A stretch of DNA of 64,000 nt. Origin: Chloroflexota bacterium. GTDB taxonomy: Bacteria; Chloroflexota; Dehalococcoidia; Lucifugimonadales; UBA3495. The stretch spans positions 406-64,405 of the forward strand of contig VXOG01000067.1 of NCBI GenBank assembly GCA_009840165.1. Direction: 5' to 3'. Of the stretch, positions 52,786 through 60,321 are shown one piece after another (positions within the stretch are counted from its first letter, which is position 1; each line of letters begins with the position of its first letter). The notes beneath the pieces were generated by a model. It was not told the DNA's origin. It did no database searches and saw only the letters and a program-made list of their open reading frames with translations. Position numbers and translations under genes: made by a program.

Positions 52786-53997
52786 ATGGTTGACTACTCC
52801 ACCCTCTTCTCCCGCAACCTCCCCCGCGCCGTCGCGGTGCCGCCCGGCATCGACGCGGCGGTCAAGTATATCTTCTCCATCACCAACGCCGTCCCGGAAG
52901 TTATCGGCTTCGACGAGTATCTCGCCGCCGCCCGCGCCGGCCTGGACGCAGGCGGCCCCAACTCCCTGGCCGCGTACCCGCCACCCGGCGGCCATTTCGG
53001 CCTGCGCGAGCTGATTGCCGAGCGGCTGGCCGCCAACCGGGGTTTCAACGTATCCCCGGACAACGTGCTCATCTCCGACGGCGCCGGCGGCGCCATCCAC
53101 CTCCTCCTGGAAGTCTTCATCAATCCCGGCGACGCGGTATTGGTGGAGGAGTTCACCTATCTGGGCAGCCTCCGCGTGATGCTGGAACGTGGCGCCGAGC
53201 CCATCCACGTAGCCTGCGACGAAGACGGTATGCTGCCCGACGCGCTGGAAGACGCCCTGCGTTCCCTAGACGCAGCCGGCCGCCGCGCCAAGTTCGTCTG
53301 GATGATTCCGGTGTACCAGAACCCACTGGGCTTTACCGTGTCCGAACCCCGCCGGCGCGCCCTGCTGGACGTTGCCCAGCGCTACGACGTTCCCATCCTG
53401 GAAAACGAGTCCTACGCCGATTTCCGCATCGACGGCGCGCCGCTCCCCACCGCCTTCTCCGGCCTCACCGACCGGGACGACGTGATGTACGTGTCGTCCT
53501 TCACCAAACTGCTGGGCTGCGGCTTGCGCGTCGGGTTTGGAGTGATGCCGCCGGCAGTCGGGCAGGCTTTGCAGCAGGTCAACGGTGGTGTGCTGCCCCG
53601 GCGCGGCGTCAGCCACTTGGCCACCATGATGGTGTACGAATACCTGCGCGAACACGGGGCCGAGCACGTCGAGGCCGTCCGCCAGGCGTTGGAAGCTCGC
53701 CGCGACGCCATGGTGGATGCCCTGGAACAGAACTTCCCGTCTTTCTGCCAGTGGCCCCATCCCCAGGGCGGTATGCTGATCTTCGTCCGCCTGCCGGAAA
53801 ACGCGGACACCTGGGCCACGCTGCCCAAGGCCGTGGCCCGCGGCGTGAAGTACAACCCCGGCGGAATGTTCCGCGCCGACCGCGACCGCAACAACTACCT
53901 GCGCCTGGCCTACAGCCACAACACCCCCGAAGAAATCCGCGAGGGCATCGCTCGCCTGGCCGAGCTTTTCCGGGAAGAGGGTTACTTTGAGGGGTAG
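52786..53997 (+). CDS. PLP-dependent aminotransferase (2-aminoadipate/MocR-like class I)
   Basis: The product has 403 residues. YPPPGGHFGLRELIAERLAANRG, LISDGAGGAIHLLLEVF, PVYQNPLGFTVSEPRR and the Schiff-base Lys in SSFTKLLGCGLRVGFGVMP are typical of LysN/ARO8-like fold I enzymes. The winged-helix domain of MocR regulators is absent, so it is a plain aminotransferase. GGAGG lies 9 bases before the ATG. Confidence 0.88.
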   Translation: MVDYSTLFSRNLPRAVAVPPGIDAAVKYIFSITNAVPEVIGFDEYLAAARAGLDAGGPNSLAAYPPPGGHFGLRELIAERLAANRGFNVSPDNVLISDGAGGAIHLLLEVFINPGDAVLVEEFTYLGSLRVMLERGAEPIHVACDEDGMLPDALEDALRSLDAAGRRAKFVWMIPVYQNPLGFTVSEPRRRALLDVAQRYDVPILENESYADFRIDGAPLPTAFSGLTDRDDVMYVSSFTKLLGCGLRVGFGVMPPAVGQALQQVNGGVLPRRGVSHLATMMVYEYLREHGAEHVEAVRQALEARRDAMVDALEQNFPSFCQWPHPQGGMLIFVRLPENADTWATLPKAVARGVKYNPGGMFRADRDRNNYLRLAYSHNTPEEIREGIARLAELFREEGYFEG

Positions 53998-54009
53998 CGC
54001 CGGCCGACG

Positions 54010-54501
54010 CTAGCCGCTGCGCAGACGCGCCCGCTCCCTTCCCTCAATGAAATGGATTGCCTCGTCCGCATTGATCCGTCCCACGGGGCCACTCGCGTAC
54101 ATGGCGCCCAGCACAGTACCGCCACGTCCCAGCAGGAATTCAGTGGGCTGAATGTAGCCGCCGCGATCTTCGGACCACCAGGAACCCAATAGATCCGCTT
54201 CTTCTCTGGTGACGCCGTAGGCCATGGGGAACGTAACGCCGGACTTTTCGGCCATCTCTTGCACGACTTCCTTCGGTTCGACGCTGGCGCCGATCATCGT
54301 AAGCCCCATCTCGGCCAGCACATCCTTTTGCGATTCCCAGGCGGCCAACTGCCGCGAGCAGTAGGGTCACCACACTCCACGGTAGAACATCACCGCCAAA
54401 TACCGCGAGGACATGTCCCCCGGCAACTCCAGCGTGCTCCCGTCAATCAGGTTGAACGTAATTGGAGGCAGTCGGTCGCCCTGCTGTAATTTTTCGTTCA
54501 C
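54010..54501 (-). CDS. Selenoprotein, peroxiredoxin-like / AhpC-TSA family (in-frame TGA = Sec45)
   Basis: The minus-strand frame is open from GTG 54501 to 54010 except for TGA at 54369-54367. Reading it as Sec gives 163 residues with FYRGVW-Sec-PYC at the catalytic site of the peroxiredoxin-like family (usual form RGxWCPYC). After it come LAAWESQKDVLAEMGL and IGASVEP, the redoxin core. It probably reduces peroxides or acts as a thiol oxidoreductase. GGAGGGAGGAA precedes the GTG, which overlaps the stop codon of the HEPN-like gene (GTGA). A SECIS-like hairpin follows the TGA. Confidence 0.88.
54341..54355 (-). promoter_or_regulatory. Candidate bacterial SECIS hairpin for Sec45
   Basis: On the minus strand GCGGC (54355-54351) pairs with GCCGC (54345-54341) around the loop AGTTG. 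The loop is at +17 to +21 after the TGA, with GU at +18/+19. Loop sequence and offset are identical to the TlpA-like selenoprotein. Confidence 0.8.
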
Positions 54502-54983
54502 GATTGCGTTCCTCCCTCCGGCCAAAACAGTTCGTAAAGCCTCTCCGACAGTTCCTCGCACAGTTCCAAACCGCCGGTCACTTCGACATGGTCCGCTTCA
54601 TCTTCATAGAAGTTTGAATGTAAACCCCGGGCGACCATAAATGAGTTGTTAATCCAGTGGCGTGTGTGGATATCTCCAGACTCTCCCACCAAGCTGGACA
54701 ACTGTCGAACCACCTCCCAAATCGAACGATGCTGGTGGATGATCCCACCATGCCGCGCACTGACCGCCTTCACGGTTTCAGCCACCATACCCCACGCCTT
54801 GTTGGACGCTTGCGGCAAGTCGCCGTCCTCTCTCAGGTGTTTCCACGCGCCGGCGCGGAAGTCCCTGCCGAGATCGGCGTATTTTTCTGGAGTCCGGCCG
54901 ACATCGTCAGGCTGCGCGCGATCACGAGCGGCGTCCAGCCCTCGGGCTACGGCGGCGGCGATGTCGTCATCGGCGAATGGCAC
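54498..54983 (-). CDS. PaREP1/HEPN-like helical protein
   Basis: The product has 161 residues. A central helical segment, SNKAWGMVAETVKAVSARHG then HRSIWEVVRQL, with the late LHSNFYEDEADHVEV, follows the PaREP1 branch of the HEPN superfamily. An R-x5-H string lies at residues 77-83; HEPN RNases use an R-x4-6-H motif, though many PaREP1 proteins are not proven nucleases. It starts at GTG 54983, two bases after the monooxygenase stop codon, and overlaps the selenoprotein gene by 4 bases. Confidence 0.65.
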   Translation of the reverse strand: MPFADDDIAAAVARGLDAARDRAQPDDVGRTPEKYADLGRDFRAGAWKHLREDGDLPQASNKAWGMVAETVKAVSARHGGIIHQHRSIWEVVRQLSSLVGESGDIHTRHWINNSFMVARGLHSNFYEDEADHVEVTGGLELCEELSERLYELFWPEGGTQS

Positions 54984-54985
54984 GG

Positions 54986-56209
54986 CTAATCCCCAACCGC
55001 TTCGGCGGTCTCGGACTTGAGCTTTTCCGGCCACCACGGGTCATCATATTCGTTGAACAGATCCTTCATGTGGGGCATGACTTCGTTGGCGAACAGGTCC
55101 GTGTTCTTCTTCACCAGTTCGGGCGGCATGCTGCCGATTTGCAGCAGCACCATCAGGTGACCGATGCGCAGTAACTCACACGCTTCCGTCAACTTGCGGC
55201 GCACGGTTTCCGGGCTCCCGCCAATCACGTGTCCCTGTTCGATGTAGTCCTTCCAGCTGTTTTCCTTGGCCGTCCGCTGCGCCTCTTCGCCCATCTGAGG
55301 CCGCAACGACTTGCGGATGGAATCCAGCGAACGGTAGCCAGGGGATTCGGCGAAGGGTGGGTACACGCGCAACATCTTTTCGTAGAAGTATTTGACGTGT
55401 TCCTCGTAGTCCTTCTCCGCCTGCTCGTCCGTTTCGGAAACGCATACCAGTTGCAGGAAGCCCAAGCGGTGCGGGTTATCGTCAATACCCCGCTCGGCGA
55501 CCCGTTCCCAGTAGCCTTTCACGATGTTGTAGCCGCGCAGGTAGCCGTAGTACGACAGGTAGCAGTACACGTAGTCCCGGTCCAGCACCCAGTCCCACGT
55601 TTCCAGGCTGCCGGATCCGGGCACCCAAACCGGCGGGTGTGGCTCCTGCATTGGCCGGGGCCAGATGCTGATGTAGCGCAGCTTGTTGTATTTGCCGTTG
55701 AAAATGGTGGGATGGTGCTGCGTCCAGGCTTGCATCACCACGTCGTGCGCTTCCGTGTGCCGGTCGCGCAGCGTGATCGGCACCTGCCCGTAGGAGAACG
55801 TGGTATCCATGGAGGTTCCCACCGGGAATCCGGCCACCAGGCGCCCGCCGGAGATCACGTCGATCATCGCCATCTCTTCAGCAACCCGCACCGGCGGGTT
55901 GTAGAGGGCAAGGCTGTTGCCCAGGACGATGACCGCGCCGTTGTTGGTGCTGTTGGCAAGTACCGAAGCGATGAGGTTGGGCGACGGCATGATGCCGTAG
56001 GCGTTGTTGTGGTGCTCGTTGACGCAGATGCCATCGAAACCCACTTCGTCGGCGTACCGCAACTGGTCGATGTATTGCGCGTAATACTCGTTGCCTTTGG
56101 CGGGATCGAAGTTCTCGTTGGGCAGGTCCACCCACGCGGAGTGATGCTGTTCGGCGAAGTCGTCAGGCAGGTCCTGGTATGGCATCAGGTGGAAAAAGGA
56201 AACTTTCAT
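54986..56209 (-). CDS. LLM-class flavin-dependent monooxygenase (luciferase-like)
   Basis: The product has 407 residues. DQLRYADEVGFDGICVNEHHNNAYG, VIVLGNSLALYNPPVRVAEEMAMIDVISGGRLVAGFPVG and the late GGSPETVRRKLTEACELL are the bacterial luciferase-like fold with FMN- and substrate-binding loops. The substrate is not predictable. The ATG at 56209 is chosen because MKVSFFHLMPY begins the fold. It heads a transcript with the HEPN-like and selenoprotein genes. Confidence 0.88.
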   Translation of the reverse strand: MKVSFFHLMPYQDLPDDFAEQHHSAWVDLPNENFDPAKGNEYYAQYIDQLRYADEVGFDGICVNEHHNNAYGIMPSPNLIASVLANSTNNGAVIVLGNSLALYNPPVRVAEEMAMIDVISGGRLVAGFPVGTSMDTTFSYGQVPITLRDRHTEAHDVVMQAWTQHHPTIFNGKYNKLRYISIWPRPMQEPHPPVWVPGSGSLETWDWVLDRDYVYCYLSYYGYLRGYNIVKGYWERVAERGIDDNPHRLGFLQLVCVSETDEQAEKDYEEHVKYFYEKMLRVYPPFAESPGYRSLDSIRKSLRPQMGEEAQRTAKENSWKDYIEQGHVIGGSPETVRRKLTEACELLRIGHLMVLLQIGSMPPELVKKNTDLFANEVMPHMKDLFNEYDDPWWPEKLKSETAEAVGD

Positions 56210-56261
56210 GGTTGCGAATCCTAACCGTCCAAATGGGTCTTTCCGGGGATGGATGGATTTT

Positions 56262-56296
56262 AGCACAACGGCCCGGCATCACCGGGCCGTCGTGTT
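56262..56296 (-). terminator. Probable intrinsic terminator after the alpha/beta hydrolase gene
   Basis: CGGCCCGG and CCGGGCCG pair perfectly around a 5-base loop; flanking bases lengthen the stem. On the minus strand it is followed by TTGTGCTAAAATCC, a poor T-run, so termination may be partial. Confidence 0.5.
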
Positions 56297-56314
56297 TGGC
56301 CGAGCGTTGATTGC

Positions 56315-57157
56315 TCAGGAGTTCAACCAATTTTTCGCCGCCGCGATGAAGTCGGCGGGGTTGTCCTCGAAGACCATGTGCCCGGCTCGCTCGATCTCCA
56401 CCAGAGTGCCCTGGGCCAGGGTGTCGATCATCTGCCGCGCCGTTTCCTCGGTCAGCAGGTCGGTTTCCGTGCCGCGTACTACCAGCGTGGGACAGGTGAT
56501 GCGTTCCAGGGATGGCCACAGATCCGCGGCGGGCGCGGCCGTACCGTTGATGCGCTGCTCGCGGATGGCCGGATCGAACTTCCAGCCGATCTTGCCGCCG
56601 GAGGTTTCGTAGGTCTGTCCACCCAGGCGTCGCCGCATGACTGCTTCGGATGCGAACCGGTTGCCGGTCTGGACGTGAGCCAGGGCGTCCTCAAAATTGT
56701 CGAATTGGGGCGGAAGGTTCCGTAATTCCTCGGTGATGCGGTTTCCGCCGGTTGGCTCGATACGCGGCCCGATGTCCACGATACAGAGGCGTTCCAGCCT
56801 CTCCGGGTATTGGCCGGCGAAAGCCATGCTGTTCCGGCCGCCCATGGAATGCCCGAACAGAATGAACTTGTCCAGGCCAATGGCGTCCAGGAATCCCACG
56901 AGGTCCGCTACGAAGGCGTCCGTGGAATAGTCGCCACCCGGAGCGTGATCAGTATCTCCGCGGCCGCGCTGGTCGAGAGCGTACACATGGTAGTCACCGC
57001 ACAACGCTTCCGCCACATCTTCCCAAACATGGGCGTGACCGCGCAGGCCGTGCAATAGCACTAGTGGTGGCGCGCTTTCAGCGCCCCATTCTAGGTAGTG
57101 GATGTTTATGCCATTGGCGGTGACGGTTTTGCTGTTGGGTTGCACTTGGGTAGTCAT
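56315..57157 (-). CDS. Alpha/beta hydrolase
   Basis: The product has 280 residues. LVLLHGLRGHAHVWEDV forms the oxyanion region, LFGHSMGGRNSMAFAG holds the nucleophile Ser (GHSMGG), VVRGTETDLLTEE carries the likely Asp, and IERAGHMVFEDNP the His. Substrate unknown; esters or C-C cleavage products are typical. AAAGGAGTAACCGCT precedes the ATG. It follows the enoyl-CoA hydratase gene by 13 bases. Confidence 0.9.
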   Translation of the reverse strand: MTTQVQPNSKTVTANGINIHYLEWGAESAPPLVLLHGLRGHAHVWEDVAEALCGDYHVYALDQRGRGDTDHAPGGDYSTDAFVADLVGFLDAIGLDKFILFGHSMGGRNSMAFAGQYPERLERLCIVDIGPRIEPTGGNRITEELRNLPPQFDNFEDALAHVQTGNRFASEAVMRRRLGGQTYETSGGKIGWKFDPAIREQRINGTAAPAADLWPSLERITCPTLVVRGTETDLLTEETARQMIDTLAQGTLVEIERAGHMVFEDNPADFIAAAKNWLNS

Positions 57158-57170
57158 AGCGGTTACTCCT

Positions 57171-57959
57171 TTACTTTAGTTGCCAGTTCGGGCGACGCTT
57201 CTCCGCAAACGCGCGTGGCCCTTCCTTGCTGTCCTGGGTGGTCAGGATGTAGTCGTAGGCCACGTAGGTCTTGGCGCTGACTTCGGCGATGGACATGTCC
57301 AGGCTGCTGTAAGCCAGTTCTTTGATGGTTCGGACTGCTAACGGCGCATTCTGCGCGATGCTTTCTGCCATCCTGATTGCTTCCGGCACCAGTTCATCCG
57401 CGGGAACCACTTTGTTCAGGAAACCCATTTCCTTGACGCGCTCCGCGGGCAGCAGGTCGGCGGTCATCACGAGTTCCAGCACGTTTGATATGCCGATCAT
57501 CTTGGTGAGTTCTACCGCGAAGGGTGGCATCAAGCTCCATTTGGTTTCGGTGATGCCCAAGCGGGCGTTGTCGGCGGCGAGGCGGACGTCGCACATCTGG
57601 GCGATGGACCATCCGCCGGCGGCGGCGGCGCCGTTCACCGCAGCCACCAGCGGTTTTGCCGGACGTTCCCACATGTGCGGCTTGTTCGGAGACATGCTGT
57701 TTTCGGCGCGCGCCTGTACGCCTTCGGCGTTATCCGCCGCACGCTCCTTCAGGTCTCTCCCAGCGCAGAAATTGCGGCCGGATCCGGTGACGACCGCCAC
57801 CCAAGCCTCATCATCCTCGTTGTCGAAGTGGTTGATGACTTCCTGGAGTTCTCGCCGCAGTTGGCGGTTGATGGCGTTGGAAGCTTCCGGCCGGTTCAGC
57901 GTGATGACGGCGACGTGGTTGTCAGTCCCAGTCTTTTCGTAGAGTATGGTTTCAGGCAT
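57171..57959 (-). CDS. Enoyl-CoA hydratase/isomerase family protein
   Basis: The product has 262 residues. ITLNRPEASNAINRQLRREL, GSGRNFCAGRDLKERA and KPLVAAVNGAAAAGGWSIAQMCDVRLAADNARLGITETKW are the crotonase oxyanion-hole motifs. Acyl-CoA hydration, isomerisation or hydrolysis are all possible. It is the first gene of a pair with the alpha/beta hydrolase, suggesting breakdown of an acyl-CoA ester. Confidence 0.9.
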   Translation of the reverse strand: MPETILYEKTGTDNHVAVITLNRPEASNAINRQLRRELQEVINHFDNEDDEAWVAVVTGSGRNFCAGRDLKERAADNAEGVQARAENSMSPNKPHMWERPAKPLVAAVNGAAAAGGWSIAQMCDVRLAADNARLGITETKWSLMPPFAVELTKMIGISNVLELVMTADLLPAERVKEMGFLNKVVPADELVPEAIRMAESIAQNAPLAVRTIKELAYSSLDMSIAEVSAKTYVAYDYILTTQDSKEGPRAFAEKRRPNWQLK

Positions 57960-58012
57960 TGTGGCGAGGTCTCCTTGCTCAGACTGATCGTAGTAATGCT
58001 ACCTGCCAATCA

Positions 58013-58372
58013 TCAGGCGTAGTGGCCCAGATATTGGCCTCCGATGACGTGCAGGTGGCCGTGGGATTGGCTTTGCAACCCATCATAGCCGAAATTGGAC
58101 AGGATACGAAAACCGTTGGGGCAATACATGCAACCCAGGGTCGCCGCCACGTCACCGATCCTGGTCAGGACACCGCTGCTCCATAGTTCCAGCTGGCTCA
58201 TGTGTCGCCGGGGCATCACCAACAGCATGATGGGCACCCAGGTCAGCCGGTTTACGATGGCGATTATGTCATTGTCCAGATACCTGATGCGAGCCGGTTC
58301 GCGGCCGGCGACTATCTCGCAGAATACGCAATAGGGTGTGGCTGGTGATGGTGTGGAGTTGCTGCTGGTCAT
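58013..58372 (-). CDS. HIT-family nucleotide-binding protein
   Basis: The product has 119 residues. YCVFCEIVAGREPARIRYLDNDIIAI opens the HIT domain, and SQSHGHLHVIGG holds the HxHxH catalytic triad. HIT enzymes hydrolyse dinucleotides or nucleoside phosphoramidates. The ATG at 58372 is chosen because residues upstream have no homology. Confidence 0.88.
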   Translation of the reverse strand: MTSSNSTPSPATPYCVFCEIVAGREPARIRYLDNDIIAIVNRLTWVPIMLLVMPRRHMSQLELWSSGVLTRIGDVAATLGCMYCPNGFRILSNFGYDGLQSQSHGHLHVIGGQYLGHYA

Positions 58373-58505
58373 GTTGCTTCTTGTAAACCCTTGGTCGATG
58401 CGTTGGTGGTATGTATCGATTCTGCGTGATTGTAACGCATTTCCAAGCGTCAGCATTGACGGTAATCTGCTGACATTGTACGCACTGGAACAGTCGTGGG
58501 AACGG

Positions 58506-58511
58506 TATAAT
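58506..58511 (+). promoter_or_regulatory. -10 element of the TolB-like gene
   Basis: TATAAT lies 49 bases before the ATG at 58560. No good -35 at a 16-18 base spacing was found. Confidence 0.4.
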
Positions 58512-58559
58512 ACTAACGAGAGCATGGTTCACCGCTGCGATTGTCCATAGTCATGAGAA

Positions 58560-59618
58560 ATGAAACTGCGCATTGACAACCTACCTGTCAGTCTAGGCGC
58601 CTCGGTATTACACTGGCTGGCTGTCTTTTTTGTAGCGATAGTGTGCGGCGCGGTGACAGCCGGCTGCTTCGTTGGACAGTGGTTCGGCGGCGGCGATCTA
58701 CCGCAAATCGCCTACATCTCTTCCGACGGGCAACATGCCCAGGCGTGGATCAGCGAACCCGGTGGTGATGATCCCGTTAGCATATCTCCCCCTAACGCCG
58801 TCGCTAAGTCCATTCGCTGGTCTCCGGAACAGCGCTACCTCGCCTGGGTAGCTGGCGGCGATGTTCCGCTGTTAATGCTGTACGACATCGAAACGAAAGA
58901 AACTCAGTTACTGGTTTCCGGCGTGGACGAATCCCAGCCGCCGGTCTGGGCGCCGGAAGCCGACCGAATTGCGTACGTGTCAGACGCTGCGGATTCTCCG
59001 GACATATACATGGTGGAATTAGGCACCGGCGACCAAACCCGGCTGACGTTTAGCGACGAACGGGAAAAGATCGGAGATTGGTCGCCGGACGGCCAATGGC
59101 TGGTCTTCACTCAGGAAGGCCGCGATGGGCTATTGCTTCGCAATCCTACCGGGGTTAATCTCATCGAACTGACCGACGGCCAAGACGACAATCCGCTGTG
59201 GTCGCCCAAAGGAGACCGGATCGCCTTTTTACGCGACACAGGGGAAGGGCAGGATATCTACGTTCTCCGTCCCACTAAAGATGATTGGGCCGACGACACC
59301 GACGAGTTGGCGGTCGCGGACACTGAGTATGATGAGACCGATCCCTCCTGGTCGGGCGATGGCCGCCGTCTTGCCTTCGTAGTACATTTCGATGACCAAT
59401 CGGAGATTTTCACAGTGTTAGTGGATGGCTCTGAACGCAAACAGCTTACCTATAACACGGCAAACGATCTGATGCCCGATTGGTCTCAATCCGGGGACAA
59501 AATCGTGTTCGTCTCTTTGGCCTACGGAAACCCCGAGATTCTATACATGAACCGTGACGGCACGGAACAGACCCGGTTGACCACCAGCGAAGGCGCCGAT
59601 ACTCAACCCGATTGGTAG
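58560..59618 (+). CDS. TolB-like beta-propeller lipoprotein
   Basis: The product has 352 residues. A signal region with lipobox TAGC anchors it in the membrane. About six PD40/TolB blades follow, with repeats such as PVWAPEADRIAYVSDAADSPDIYMVELGTGDQTRLT, DWSPDGQWLVF and DPSWSGDGRRLAFV. Such propellers bind partner proteins or peptidoglycan; no Tol/Pal genes are near. Confidence 0.87.
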   Translation: MKLRIDNLPVSLGASVLHWLAVFFVAIVCGAVTAGCFVGQWFGGGDLPQIAYISSDGQHAQAWISEPGGDDPVSISPPNAVAKSIRWSPEQRYLAWVAGGDVPLLMLYDIETKETQLLVSGVDESQPPVWAPEADRIAYVSDAADSPDIYMVELGTGDQTRLTFSDEREKIGDWSPDGQWLVFTQEGRDGLLLRNPTGVNLIELTDGQDDNPLWSPKGDRIAFLRDTGEGQDIYVLRPTKDDWADDTDELAVADTEYDETDPSWSGDGRRLAFVVHFDDQSEIFTVLVDGSERKQLTYNTANDLMPDWSQSGDKIVFVSLAYGNPEILYMNRDGTEQTRLTTSEGADTQPDW

Positions 59619-59631
59619 CGGGCGCTCTTCT

Positions 59632-60273
59632 GTGGTCAATGCGCGCCCAACTTTCTCGATGCTTACGCCAGCTCCTGATATTGACCCTGCCGATTGCGGA
59701 CCGATGCTCGCCGGGTTGAGCGCTCCTTTGGCGGCTGTATCAGTCCGTTCGGGCGATATTGTAAATGCCCAAATCGCAGTGGCGATCACTGCTGCTTCCA
59801 TAGTTTTGCATCGCCCCCGGCTGATTGTCCAGATCTACCACACCAATTACACCCACGACCTCATTGCCGCCAGCGGTGTTCTCGCCGTCAACTTTCTGGA
59901 CCAGGGACAGCTGCCGCTCATTTGGGAGTTGGGGATGCGGTCAGGGCGTGATTCTGACAAGCTCGAGTATGTTCCGTACACAACCGCACTCACAGGCAGT
60001 CCTCTGCTGGAAGGTTGTTTTGGCTATCTCGACTGCCGCGTCGTCAACGCCATGGATGGCGGCGATATGACTGCGTTCCTGGTGGAAGCGCTGCTGGCCC
60101 AAACCGTTGGCGGCGAACGCATGACGTGGCGGGATGTGCGCCCGCGACTGCCTCAGCGATGGGCCGAAGAGTGGGATCGCAAAATCGCGGGCGAAGTGGA
60201 TGTTTCGTTGGAGAACATGGGCCAGATTGAGCCAGGGGCGTGGGCCAACCCAGCCAGTACCCTGCCTCGCTAA
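59632..60273 (+). CDS. Flavin reductase-like FMN-binding protein
   Basis: The product has 213 residues. AAVSVRSGDIVNAQIAVAITAASIVLHRPRLIVQIYHTNYTHDLI and GVLAVNFLDQGQLPLIWELG are the split-barrel FMN-binding pattern of the flavin reductase family. It could supply reduced FMN to the two luciferase-like enzymes in the window. The start is GTG 59632; an ATG at 59659 is an alternative. Confidence 0.82.
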   Translation: MVNARPTFSMLTPAPDIDPADCGPMLAGLSAPLAAVSVRSGDIVNAQIAVAITAASIVLHRPRLIVQIYHTNYTHDLIAASGVLAVNFLDQGQLPLIWELGMRSGRDSDKLEYVPYTTALTGSPLLEGCFGYLDCRVVNAMDGGDMTAFLVEALLAQTVGGERMTWRDVRPRLPQRWAEEWDRKIAGEVDVSLENMGQIEPGAWANPASTLPR

Positions 60274-60321
60274 GAATGCTACAATTACGATGTCGTTGGC
60301 TGGTCCTTTTCGGATTTCATA

